A stretch of 64,000 nt of DNA. Source: Calliopsis andreniformis. Its lineage: Eukaryota; Arthropoda; Insecta; Hymenoptera; Andrenidae. Where the stretch lies: contig NW_027480467.1 in the NCBI RefSeq assembly GCF_051401765.1, positions 2,666,001 to 2,730,000 of the forward strand. The letters are read 5' to 3'. The position numbers and the translations under genes are program-made. Position 1 is the first letter of the stretch. Each line of letters begins with the position of its first letter. The notes under the pieces were generated by a model. The model was not told where the DNA came from and did not search any database. It saw nothing but the letters and a program-made list of their open reading frames with translations. This document shows, one piece after another, positions 1-12,112 of this stretch.

Positions 1-3000
1 TGTTCAATCCTCAATACCCAATCGTCAATCTTCAATCCTCAATCCTGAATCCTCAATCCTCAATATTCAATCCTCAATCCTCAGTCCTCAAACCTCAATC
101 CTGAATCCTCAATCCTGAATCCTCAATCTTCAGACCTCAGTCCTCAACAATCAGTTGTCAATTCTCAATCCGCAATAGAATATCATCAATTAACAGTTTT
201 CAATACTCAATACTCAATCTGATATCTTTAAATCTCTATCCACAAACACCAATTCTCATCACACAACCCTCAACACTGAGTCCCCAATCCTCAATCCTCA
301 ATCCTCAATCCTCAATCTTCAATCCTCAATACTCAATAGTCAATCTCCAATCCCCAATCCTCAATCCCCAATCCTCAATCCTTAATCCTCAATCTTCAAT
401 CCTCAATCCTCAATTATCAATCCTCAATACTCAATCCTCAATCCTCAATCCTCAATCCCCAATCCTCAATCTTCAATCCTCAATCCTCAATCCTCAAGCC
501 TCAGTCCTCAATCCTCAATCTTCAATCCTGAATACTCAATATTCAATCCTCAATACTCAATCTTCAATCCTCAACCCTCAATCCTCAATCCACAATCCTC
601 AATCCTCAATCATCAACCTTCTATCCTCAATACTCTATCTTCAATCCTGAATCGTCAATCCTCATTCTTCAATCCTCAATACCCAATCCTCAATCCTCAA
701 TCCACAATCCTCAATCCCCAATACTCAATCTTCAATCCTCAATCCTCAACCCTCAATCCGCAATCCTCAATCCTCAGTCACGAATACTCAATCTTCAATA
801 CTCAATCCTCAATCCTCAATCCTCAATCCTCAATCCTCAATCCTCAATCCTCATTCCTCAAACCTCAATCCTCAACCCTCACTCCTTATCCTCAATTCTC
901 AATTCTCAATCCTCAATCCTCAATTCTCAATCTTCAATCCTCAATAATCAATCTCCAATCCTAGATCCTCAATCCCCAATCCTCAATCGTTAATCCTCAA
1001 TCTTCAATCCTCAATCCCTAGTCCTCAATCCTCAATACTCAATCTTCAATCCTCAATCCTCAATTCTAAATCCTCAATACTCAATCCTCAATAGTCAATC
1101 CTCAATACTCAATCCTCAGTCCTCAGTCCTCAGTCTTCAATACTCAATCCTCCAGTCCTCAATGTTCAACACACAACCTTCAACCATCAATCCAAAATTC
1201 TCAATACTCAATAGAATATCCTGAATTCTCAGTTTTCAATACTCAATCCTCAATCTTCGATATTCAAATCTCGATCCACAAACATCAATTCTCATCACTC
1301 AACCCTCAACGCTCAGTCCTCAATCTTCAATCCTCAATCCTCAATCCTCAATCCTCAATCCTCAATCCTCAATCTTCATTCCTCAATACCCAATCCTCAA
1401 TGTTCAATCCGCAATACCCAATTCTCAATCTTCAATACTCAGTCCTCAATCCTCAATCCTCAATCCTCAATCCTCAATCCTCAGTCCTCAAACCTCAATC
1501 CTGAGTCCTCAATCCTGAATCCTCAATCTTCAGCACTCAGTCCTCAACAATCAGTAGTCAATCCTCAATCCTCAATAGAATATCCTCAGTTCAGAGTTTT
1601 GAATACGCAATACTCAATCTGCAATCTTTTAATCACTATCCACAAACATCAATTCTCATCACTCAACCCTCAACACTCAGTCCCCAATCCTCAATCTTCA
1701 ATCCTCAGTCCTGAATCCTCAATTCTCAATCCTCAATCCTCAGTCCTCAGTCCTCAAACCTCAATCCTCAACCCTCAGCCCTCATAGTCAATCCTCAATC
1801 CTCAATCCTCAATCCTCAGTCTTCAATCCTCAATACTGTACCTTCAATCCTCAATCCTCAATCCTCAATTCTTTATTCTCAATACTCAATCCTCAATCGT
1901 CAATCCTCAATCCCCAACTCTTAACCTTCAATCCTCAATCCTCAATCCTCAATGCACAATCCTCAATCTTCAATCCTCAATACTCAATCTTCAATCCTCA
2001 ATTCTCAATCCTCAATCCTCAATCCTCATTCCTCAATCCTCAATCCTCAATCTTCAATCCTCAATACTCAATCTTCAATCCTCAATCCTCAATCCTCAAT
2101 CCTCAATCCTCATTCTTCAATGTTCAATCCGCAATACCCAATCCTCAATCCTCAGTCCTCAAACCTCAATCCTGAATCCTCAATACGGAATCCTCAATCT
2201 TCAGATCTACGTCCTCAACAATCAGTTGTCAATTCTCAATCCTCAATAGAATATCATCAATTCACAGTTTTCAGTACTCAATACTCAATCTGCAATCTTT
2301 AAATCACTATCCACAAACATCAATTCTCATCACTCAACCCTCAACACTCAGTCCCCAATCCTCAATCTTCAATCCTCAATCCTGAATCCTCAATACTCAA
2401 TCCTCAATCGTCAATCCTCAATCCCCAACCCTTAAACTTCAATCCTCAATCCTCAATCCTCAATCCTCAATTCTCAATCCTCAATCCTCAATCCTCAATC
2501 TTCAATCCTCAATACTCAATCTCCAATCCTCAATCCTCAATCCTCAATCCTCAATACTCATTCTTCAATCCCCAGTACCCAATCCTCAATCTTCAATCCT
2601 CAATCCTCAATCCTCAATTCTCAATCCTCAATCCTCAATCCTCAGACCTCAAACATCAATACTCAACCCCCAGTCCTCGTCCTCAATCCACAGCCCTCAA
2701 TCCTCAACCCTCAATCTTCAATCATCAATATTCAATCTTCTGTCCTCAATCCTCAGTCCTCAATCCTCAATCCTCAATCCTCGATGTTCAATCCGCAATA
2801 CCCAATCCTCAATCCTCAGTCCTCAAACCACAATCCTGAATCCTCAATCCTGAATCCTCAATCTTCAGACCTAAGTCCTCAACAATCAGTTGCCAATTCT
2901 CAATCCTCAATAGAATATCATCAATACGCAGTTTTCAGTACTCAATACTCAATCTGCAATCTCTAAATCACTATCCACAAACATCAATTCTCATCACTCA

Positions 3001-4805
3001 ACCCTCAACACTAGTCCCCAATCCTCAATCTTCAATCCTCAATCCTCAATCCTCGATCCTCAATCTTCAATCCTCAATACTCAATCATCAATCCTCAATC
3101 CTCAATCCTCAATCCTCAATCCTCATCCCTCAATCGTCAGTCTTCCAACCTCAATACTCAATCTTCAATCCTCAATCCTCAATCCTCAATCCTCAAGCCT
3201 CATACTTCAATCCTCAATACCCAATCCTCAATCTTCAATACTCAATCCTCAATCCTCAATAATCAATCTTCAATCCTCAATCCTCAGTCGCCAAACCTCA
3301 ATTCTGAATCCTCAATCCTGAATCCTCAATCTTCAGCCCTCAGTCCTCAATCTTCAATCCTCAATACTCAATCTGCAATCCTCAAACCTCAATCCTCAAT
3401 CCTCAGTCCTCATGCTTCAATCCTCAATACCCAATCCTCAATCTTCAATCCTAAATCCTCAATCCACAATTCTCAATCCTCAATCCTCAATCCACAGACC
3501 TCAAACATCAATACTCAACCCTCAGTCCTCGTCCTCAATCATCAATCATCAATATTCAATCTTCAATCCACAATCCTCAATCCCCGATCCTCAATCCTCA
3601 ATACTCAATGCTCAGTCCTCAATACCCAATCCTCAATCTTCAATCCTCAATCCTCAATCCTCGATCCTCAATTCTCAATTCTCAATCCTCTATCCTGAGT
3701 CCTCAGTCCTCAGTCCTAAAACATCAACCCTCAACCATCAGCCCTCATCCTCAATCCTCAATCCTCAATCCTCAATCCTCAATCCTCAATCCTCAATCTT
3801 CAATCCTCAATACTCAACTTTCAATCCTCAATCCTCAATCCTCAATCCTCAGTCCTCATTCTTCAATCCTCAATACACAATCCTCAATCTTCAATCCTCA
3901 ATCCTCAATCCTCAATTCTCAATCCTCAATCCTCAATCCTCAGACCTCAAAACATCAATACTCAACCCTCAGTCCTCGTGCTCAACACACAGCCCCCAAT
4001 CCTTAATCCTCAATCATCAATCATCAATATTCAATCTTCAGTCCTCAATCCACAGTCCTCAATCCTCAATCCTCAATCCTCAACGTTCAATTCGCAATAC
4101 CCAATCCTCAATCTTCAATCCTCAATACTCAATCCTCAATCCTCAATCCTCAATCCTCAATCTTCAATCCTCAATACTCAATCATCAATCCTCAATACTC
4201 AATCCTCAATCCTCAATCCTCAACACTCGATCGTCAGTCTTCAAACCTCAATACTCAATCTTCAATCCTCAATCCTCAATCCTCAATCCTCAAGCCTCAT
4301 CCTTCAATCCTCAATAACCAATCCTCAATCTTCAATACTCAATCCTCAATCCTCAATTCTCAATTCTCAATTCTCAATCCTCAATCCTCAGTCCTCAGTC
4401 CTCAAACCTCAATCCTCAACGCACAGCTCTCATCCTCAATCCTCAATCCTCAATCCTCAATCCTCAATCCTCAATACTCAATCTTCAATACTCAATCATC
4501 AATCCTCAATCCGCAATCATCAATCCTCAATTCTCAATCGTCAGTCATCAATCCTCAATCTTCAATACTCAATCGTCAATCCTCCGTCCTCTGTCCTCAA
4601 CCCTCAATCCTCAATCCTCGTTTCTCAAACCTCAATCCTCAGCCCTCAGTCCCCATCCTCAATTCTCAATGCTCAATCCTGAATCCTCAACCCTCAATCT
4701 TCAATCCTCAATACTCAATCTCCAATCCTAGATACCCAATCCCCAATCCTCAATCCTTAATCCTGAATCTTCAATCCTCAATCCCCAGTCCTCAATCTTC
4801 AATCC
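1..4805 (+). repeat. Block X, copy 1 (segmental duplicate)
   Basis: This block recurs from 32,892 and from 62,113. Landmarks shared with copy 2 lie at a constant offset of 32,533 from about 1.6 to 3.75 kb, then 32,596 after a 63-bp difference. Near the start, copy 1 carries extra heptamer stretches that copies 2 and 3 lack, around 430-510 and 1,030-1,090. It contains anchor modules near 175, 1210, 1577, 2252 and 2913. Its open frames (for example 1952-2302 and 3412-4317) are simple heptapeptide read-throughs. Similarity to copy 2 is interrupted near 4,490, resumes at about 4,512, and ends near 4,805. Confidence 0.85.
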
Positions 4806-6759
4806 TCAATGCTCAGTCCTCAATCCTCAATCCTCAGTCCTCAATCCTCAATCCTCAACCCACAAACCTCAATCCTCAACCGTCAGTCCTCGTCCTCAAT
4901 CCTCAACACTCAATCCTCAATCCTCAATCTTCAATCGTCAATACTAAATCTTCAATCCCCAATCTTCAGTCGTCAATCCTCAATCCTCAATCCTCAATAT
5001 TCAACACACAACCATCAAACATAAATCCTCAATACTCAACCATCAATCCTCAATTCTCAACACTCAATAGAATACCCTGAATTCTCATCGTTCAATACTC
5101 AATCCATAAAAATCAATAATCAAATCTCAACCCTCAAAAATCAATGCTCAACACTCAATCCTCAACACTCAGTCCTCTCTCTTCAATCCTCCATCCTCAA
5201 TCCTCAATCCTCAATCATCAATCCTCAATACTCAAACTTCAATCCCCAATCCTCAGACCTCAAACCTCAATTCTGAATCCTTAACCCTGAATCCTCAATC
5301 TTCAGCCCTCAGTCCTCGACAATCAATTGTCAAACCTCAATCCTCAATAGACTGTCCTCAATTCACAGTTTTCAATACATGGTACTCAATCTGCAATCGT
5401 GAAATCTCTATCCACAAACATTAATTCTCATCACTCAACCCTCAACACTCAGTCCCCTATCCTCAACCTTCAATCCTCAATCGTCAATCCTCAATCCCCA
5501 ATCCTTAATTTTCAATCCTCAATCCTCAATCCTCAATCCACAATCCTCAATATTCAATCCTCAATACTCAATCTTCAATCCTCAATCCTCATTCTTCAAT
5601 CCTCAATACCCAATCCACAATCTTCAATCCTCAATCCTCAATCCTCAATCCTCAATCCTCAACCCTCAATCTTCAATCCTCAGTACTCAATCTTCATTCC
5701 TCAATCCTCAATCCTCAATCCTCAATCCTCAATCCGCAATCATCAATCCTCAATCCTCAATCCTCAGTGATCAATCCTCAATCTTCAATACTCAATCGTC
5801 AATCCACAGTCCTCAATCCTCAACCCTCAATCCTCGTTCCTCAAACCTCGATCCTCAACCCTCAGTCCCCATCCTCAATACTCAATTCTCAACCCTCAAT
5901 CATCGACGCTCAATCTTCAATCCTCAATCCCCAGTCCTCAATCTTCAATCCTCAATGCTCAATCCTCAATCCTCAATCCTCAATCCTCAGTCCTCAATCT
6001 TCAATCATCAATACTCAATCTTCAATCCTCAATCCTCAATTCTCAATCGTCAATCCTCAATACTCAACTTTCAATCCTCAATACGCAATCACCAATCCTC
6101 AATTCTCAATCGTCAGTCATCAATCCTCAATCTTCAATACTCAATCGTCAATCCTCTGACCTCAACCCTCAATCCTCAATCCTCGTTCCTCAAACCTCAA
6201 TCCTCAACCCTCAGTCCCCATCCTCAATTCTCAATTCTCAATCCTGAATCCTCAACCCTCAATCTTCAATCCTCAATAATCAATCTCCAATCCTAGATCC
6301 CCAATCCCCAATCCTCAATCCTTAATCCTCAATCTTCAATCCTCAATCCCTGTCCTCAATCTTCAATCCTCAATGCTCAGTCCTCTATCCTCAATCCTCA
6401 ATCCTCAATCCCCAATCCTTAATCTTCAATCCTCAATCCTCAATCCTCAATCCACAATCCTCAATATTCAATCCTCAATACTCAATCTTCAATCCTCAAT
6501 CCTCAATCCTCAATCCTCAATCCTCAATCCTCATTCCTCAATCCTCAATCTTCAACCCTCAATACTCAATCTTCAGTCCTCAATCCTCAATCCTCAATCC
6601 TCAATCCTCATTCTTCAATCCTCAATACCCAATCCTCAATCTTGAATCCTCAATCCTCAATCCTCAATTCTCAATCCTCAATCCTCAATCCTCAGACCTC
6701 AAACATCAATACTCAACCCTCAGTCCTCGTCCTCAATCCACAGCCCTCAATACTTAATC
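4806..6759 (+). repeat. Mixed heptamer block P
   Basis: This is heptamer repeat with no large tandem copy beside it, assembled from pieces seen elsewhere. About 4,809-5,170 resembles 32,079-32,450 in block V1, and about 5,767-5,870 resembles 46,329-46,430. Anchor modules lie near 5,067 and 5,350; the second is unusual in reading ATAGACTG where most copies read ATAGAATA. Just before it, near 5,320, a perfect inverted repeat GACAAT-CA-ATTGTC occurs. I see no gene here. Confidence 0.7.
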
Positions 6760-8469
6760 CTCAATCCTGAATCCTCAATCCTGAATCCTCAATCTTCAGA
6801 CCTAAGTCCTCAACAATTAGTTGTCAATTCTCAATCCTCAATAGAATATCATCAATTCACAGTTTTCAATACTCAATACTCAATCTGCAATCTTTAGATC
6901 TCTATCCACAAACATCAATCCTCATCACTCAACCCTCACCTCTCAGACCCCAATCCTCAATCTTCAATCCTCAATCCTCAATCCTCAATCCTTAATCCTC
7001 AATACTCAATCCTCAATCGTCAATCCTCAATCCCCAATCCTTAATTTTCAATCCTCAATCCTCAATCCTCAATCCACAATCCTCAATATTCAATCCTCAA
7101 TACTCAATCTTCAATCCTCAATCCGCAATCCTCAATCCTCAATCCTCAATCCTCAATCCTCAATCCTCAATCCTCAAGCCTCAATCCTCAATCCTCAATC
7201 TTCAATCCTCAACCCTCAATCCTCAATCCTCAATCCTCAAACCTCAATCCTCAGTCCTCAAACCACAATCCTGAATGCTCAATCCTGAAACCTCAATCTT
7301 CAGCCCTCAGTCCTGAACAATCAGTTGTCAATCCTCAATGCTCAATAGAATATCCTCAGTTCAGAGTTTTCCATACGCAATACTCAATCTGCAATCTTCA
7401 AATCTCTATCCACAAACATCAATTCTCATCACTCAACCCTCAACACTCAGTCCCCAATCCTCAATCTTCAATCCTCAATCCTCAATCCTCAATCCCCAAT
7501 CCTCAATCTTCAATCCTTAATACTCAATCTTCAATGCTCAATCTTCAATCCTGAATCCTCAATCTTCAATACTCAATCCTCAGTCCTCAATCCTCAATCC
7601 TCAACCCTCACTCCCCATCCGCAATTATCAATTCTCAATCCTGAATCCTCAACCCTCAATCTTCAATCCTCAATAATCTATCTCCAATCCTAGATCCCCA
7701 ATCCCAATCCTCAATCCTTAATCCTCAATCTTCAATCCTCAATCCCTGTCCTCAATCTTCAATCCTCAATGCTCAGTCCTCAATGCTCAATCTTCAACCC
7801 TCAATCTTCAATCCTCAATCCTCAGTCTTCAATCCTCAATCCTCAGTCCTCAATCCTCAATCCTCATTCTTCAATCCTCAATACCCAGTCCTCAATCTTC
7901 AATCCTACATCCTCAATCCTCAATTCCTAATCCTCAATCCTCAGTCCTCAGTCCTCAAACCGCAATCCTCAACCCTCAGCCCTCATAGTCAATCCTCAAT
8001 CCTCAATTCTCAATACTCAATCTTCAATCCTCAATACTGAATCTTCAATCCTCAATCCTCAATCCTCAATTCTCAATCCTCAATACTCAGTCCTCAATCG
8101 TCTATCCTCAATCCTCAATCCTCATTCTTCAATCATCAATCCTCAATCCTCAATCTTCAATCCTCAATACTCATTCTTCAATCCTCAACCCTCAATCCTC
8201 AATCCTTAATCCTCATTCTTCAATCCTCAATACCCAATCCTCAATCTTGAATCCTCAATTCTCGATCCTCAATCCTCAATCCTCAGAAATCAAACATCAA
8301 TACTCAACCATCAGCCCTCGTCCTCAATCCACAGCCCTCAATCCTCAATCCTCAATCTTCAATCATCAATATTCAATCTTCAGTCCTCAATCAGCAGTCC
8401 TCAATCCTCAATCCTCAATCCTCAATGTTCAATCCGCAATACCCAATCCTCAATCCTCAGTCCTCAAAC
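6760..8469 (+). repeat. 1710-bp higher-order repeat, copy 1
   Basis: First of three tandem copies with an exact 1710-bp period, seen in landmarks at 7783/9493/11203 and 8247/9957/11667. Each copy holds two anchor modules of different subfamilies, about 505 and 1205 bp apart (near 6,840 and 7,344 here). Copy 1 is the most diverged of the three: for example TTAGATC replaces TTAAATC near 6,895, and CTGAACAA replaces CTCAACAA near 7,314. The period is not a multiple of 7 (remainder 2), so the unit contains phase-shifted heptamers. The left edge is approximate. Confidence 0.9.
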
Positions 8470-8520
8470 CTCAATCCTGAATCCTCAATCCTGAATCCTC
8501 AATCTTCAGACCTAAGTCCT

Positions 8521-8665
8521 CAACAATCAGTTGTCAATTCTCAATCCTCAATAGAATATCATCAATTCACAGTTTTCAATACTCAATACTCAATCTGCAA
8601 TCTTTAAATCTCTATCCACAATCATCAATTCTCATCACTCAACCCTCAACACTCAGTCCCCAATC
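8521..8665 (+). repeat. Anchor module, subfamily (i) exemplar
   Basis: About 140 bp of strongly diverged heptamers, still in 7-bp phase. It runs from CAACAATCAGTTGTC through ATAGAATATCATCAATTC and ACAGTTTTCAATAC to CTATCCACAATCATC and CTCAACACTCAGTCC. Subfamily (i) is marked by AATATCATCAATTCACAG. Other members lie near 175, 2252, 2913, 6840, 10260, 11970, 13968, 18040, 21610, 34785, 35447, 44424, 52963 and 62290. In many of these the bases before the module read AGACCTAAGTCC. Confidence 0.85.
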
Positions 8666-9024
8666 CTCAATCTTCAATCCTCAATCCTCAATCCTCAATC
8701 CTTAATCCTCAATACTCAATCCTCAATCGTCAATCCTCAATCCCCAATCCTTAATTTTCAATCCTCAATCCTCAATCCTCAATCCACAATCCTCAATATT
8801 CAATCCTCAATGCTCAATCTTCAATCCTCAATCCGCAATCCTCAATCCTCAATCCTCAATCCTCAATCCTCAATCCTCAATCCTCAATCCTCAATCCTCA
8901 ATCCTCAATCTTCAATCCTCAACCCTCAATCCTCAATCCTCAATCCTCAAACCTCAATCCTCAGTCCTCAAACCACAATCCTGAATGCTCAATCCTGAAA
9001 CCTCAATCTTCAGCCCTCAGTCCT

Positions 9025-9165
9025 CAACAATCAGTTGTCAATCCTCAATGCTCAATAGAATATCCTCAGTTCAGAGTTTTCCATACGCAATACTCAATCT
9101 GCAATCTTCAAATCTCTATCCACAAACATCAATTCTCATCACTCAACCCTCAACACTCAGTCCCC
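9025..9165 (+). repeat. Anchor module, subfamily (ii) exemplar
   Basis: Marked by AATATCCTCAGTTCAGAG followed by TTTTCCATACGCAATAC (TTTTGAATACGC in members near 1577, 29799, 34112 and 63551). Other members lie near 7344, 10764, 12271, 15827, 17040, 19402, 20615, 23464, 26640, 27793, 39391, 42572, 43718, 47924, 51104, 52257, 56831 and 58432. It is the commonest subfamily in the window. The downstream half (CTATCCACAAACATC) is shared with subfamily (i). Confidence 0.85.
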
Positions 9166-10179
9166 AATCCTCAATCTTCAATCCTCAATCCTCAATCCTC
9201 AATCCCCAATCCTCAATCTTCAATCCTTAATACTCAATCTTCAATGCTCAATCTTCAATCCTGAATCCTCAATCTTCAATACTCAATCCTCAGTCCTCAA
9301 TCCTCAATCCTCAACCCTCACTCCCCATCCGCAATTATCAATTCTCAATCCTGAATCCTCAACCCTCAATCTTCAATCCTCAATAATCTATCTCCAATCC
9401 TAGATCCCCAATCCCAATCCTCAATCCTTAATCCTCAATCTTCAATCCTCAATCCCTGTCCTCAATCTTCAATCCTCAATGCTCAGTCCTCAATGCTCAA
9501 TCTTCAACCCTCAATCTTCAATCCTCAATCCTCAGTCTTCAATCCTCAATCCTCAGTCCTCAATCCTCAATCCTCATTCTTCAATCCTCAATACCCAGTC
9601 CTCAATCTTCAATCCTACATCCTCAATCCTCAATTCCTAATCCTCAATCCTCAGTCCTCAGTCCTCAAACCGCAATCCTCAACCCTCAGCCCTCATAGTC
9701 AATCCTCAATCCTCAATTCTCAATACTCAATCTTCAATCCTCAATACTGAATCTTCAATCCTCAATCCTCAATCCTCAATTCTCAATCCTCAATACTCAG
9801 TCCTCAATCGTCTATCCTCAATCCTCAATCCTCATTCTTCAATCATCAATCCTCAATCCTCAATCTTCAATCCTCAATACTCATTCTTCAATCCTCAACC
9901 CTCAATCCTCAATCCTTAATCCTCATTCTTCAATCCTCAATACCCAATCCTCAATCTTGAATCCTCAATTCTCGATCCTCAATCCTCAATCCTCAGAAAT
10001 CAAACATCAATACTCAACCATCAGCCCTCGTCCTCAATCCACAGCCCTCAATCCTCAATCCTCAATCTTCAATCATCAATATTCAATCTTCAGTCCTCAA
10101 TCAGCAGTCCTCAATCCTCAATCCTCAATCCTCAATGTTCAATCCGCAATACCCAATCCTCAATCCTCAGTCCTCAAAC

Positions 10180-11889
10180 CTCAATCCTGAATCCTCAATC
10201 CTGAATCCTCAATCTTCAGACCTAAGTCCTCAACAATCAGTTGTCAATTCTCAATCCTCAATAGAATATCATCAATTCACAGTTTTCAATACTCAATACT
10301 CAATCTGCAATCTTTAAATCTCTATCCACAATCATCAATTCTCATCACTCAACCCTCAACACTCAGTCCCCAATCCTCAATCTTCAATCCTCAATCCTCA
10401 ATCCTCAATCCTTAATCCTCAATACTCAATCCTCAATCGTCAATCCTCAATCCCCAATCCTTAATTTTCAATCCTCAATCCTCAATCCTCAATCCACAAT
10501 CCTCAATATTCAATCCTCAATACTCAATCTTCAATCCTCAATCCGCAATCCTCAATCCTCAATCCTCAATCCTCAATCCTCAATCCTCAATCCTCAATCC
10601 TCAATCCTCAATCCTCAATCTTCAATCCTCAACCCTCAATCCTCAATCCTCAATCCTCAAACCTCAATCCTCAGTCCTCAAACCACAATCCTGAATGCTC
10701 AATCCTGAAACCTCAATCTTCAGCCCTCAGTCCTCAACAATCAGTTGTCAATCCTCAATGCTCAATAGAATATCCTCAGTTCAGAGTTTTCCATACGCAA
10801 TACTCAATCTGCAATCTTCAAATCTCTATCCACAAACATCAATTCTCATCACTCAACCCTCAACACTCAGTCCCCAATCCTCAATCTTCAATCCTCAATC
10901 CTCAATCCTCAATCCCCAATCCTCAATCTTCAATCCTTAATACTCAATCTTCAATGCTCAATCTTCAATCCTGAATCCTCAATCTTCAATACTCAATCCT
11001 CAGTCCTCAATCCTCAATCCTCAACCCTCACTCCCCATCCGCAATTATCAATTCTCAATCCTGAATCCTCAACCCTCAATCTTCAATCCTCAATAATCTA
11101 TCTCCAATCCTAGATCCCCAATCCCAATCCTCAATCCTTAATCCTCAATCTTCAATCCTCAATCCCTGTCCTCAATCTTCAATCCTCAATGCTCAGTCCT
11201 CAATGCTCAATCTTCAACCCTCAATCTTCAATCCTCAATCCTCAGTCTTCAATCCTCAATCCTCAGTCCTCAATCCTCAATCCTCATTCTTCAATCCTCA
11301 ATACCCAGTCCTCAATCTTCAATCCTACATCCTCAATCCTCAATTCCTAATCCTCAATCCTCAGTCCTCAGTCCTCAAACCGCAATCCTCAACCCTCAGC
11401 CCTCATAGTCAATCCTCAATCCTCAATTCTCAATACTCAATCTTCAATCCTCAATACTGAATCTTCAATCCTCAATCCTCAATCCTCAATTCTCAATCCT
11501 CAATACTCAGTCCTCAATCGTCTATCCTCAATCCTCAATCCTCATTCTTCAATCATCAATCCTCAATCCTCAATCTTCAATCCTCAATACTCATTCTTCA
11601 ATCCTCAACCCTCAGTCCTCAATCCTTAATCCTCATTCTTCAATCCTCAATACCCAATCCTCAATCTTGAATCCTCAATTCTCGATCCTCAATCCTCAAT
11701 CCTCAGAAATCAAACATCAATACTCAACCATCAGCCCTCGTCCTCAATCCACAGCCCTCAATCCTCAATCCTCAATCTTCAATCATCAATATTCAATCTT
11801 CAGTCCTCAATCAGCAGTCCTCAATCCTCAATCCTCAATCCTCAATGTTCAATCCGCAATACCCAATCCTCAATCCTCAGTCCTCAAAC
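10180..11889 (+). repeat. 1710-bp higher-order repeat, copy 3
   Basis: Third full copy, with anchor modules near 10,260 and 10,764. It is followed directly by the first part of a fourth unit. Its internal open frames (11,203-11,460 and 11,667-11,900) repeat those of copies 1 and 2 exactly in length, which reflects shared descent of the DNA and not coding constraint. Confidence 0.92.
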
Positions 11890-12112
11890 CTCAATCCTGA
11901 ATCCTCAATCCTGAATCCTCAATCTTCAGACCTAAGTCCTCAACAATCAGTTGTCAATTCTCAATCCTCAATAGAATATCATCAATGCACAGTTTTCAAT
12001 ACTCAATACTCAATCTGCAATCTTTAAATCTCTATCCACAATCATCAATTCTCATCACTCAACCCTCAACACTCAGTCCCCAATCCTCAATCTTCAATCC
12101 TCAATCCTCAAT
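11890..12112 (+). repeat. 1710-bp repeat, truncated fourth copy
   Basis: The 1710-bp unit restarts and follows copy 3 for about 220 bp, through the anchor module near 11,970. That module carries a private change (ATGCACAG for ATTCACAG). Similarity ends near 12,112, where ATACACAATCC replaces the expected sequence. Confidence 0.8.

Larger units (their letters stand above)
8470..10179 (+). repeat. 1710-bp higher-order repeat, copy 2
   Basis: Central copy, almost identical to copy 3. In line-by-line comparison I noticed only isolated substitutions, such as G at about 8,812 where copy 3 has A at 10,522, and A at about 9,904 where copy 3 has G at 11,614. Anchor modules lie near 8,550 and 9,054. 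Such low divergence between adjacent copies is expected of recent unequal exchange or of ongoing homogenisation. Confidence 0.92.

Noticed and set aside
6760..12112. CRISPR-like regular repeats
   Set aside because: There are no unique spacers of constant length. The sequence between similar elements is itself the heptamer repeat, and no cas genes are present.
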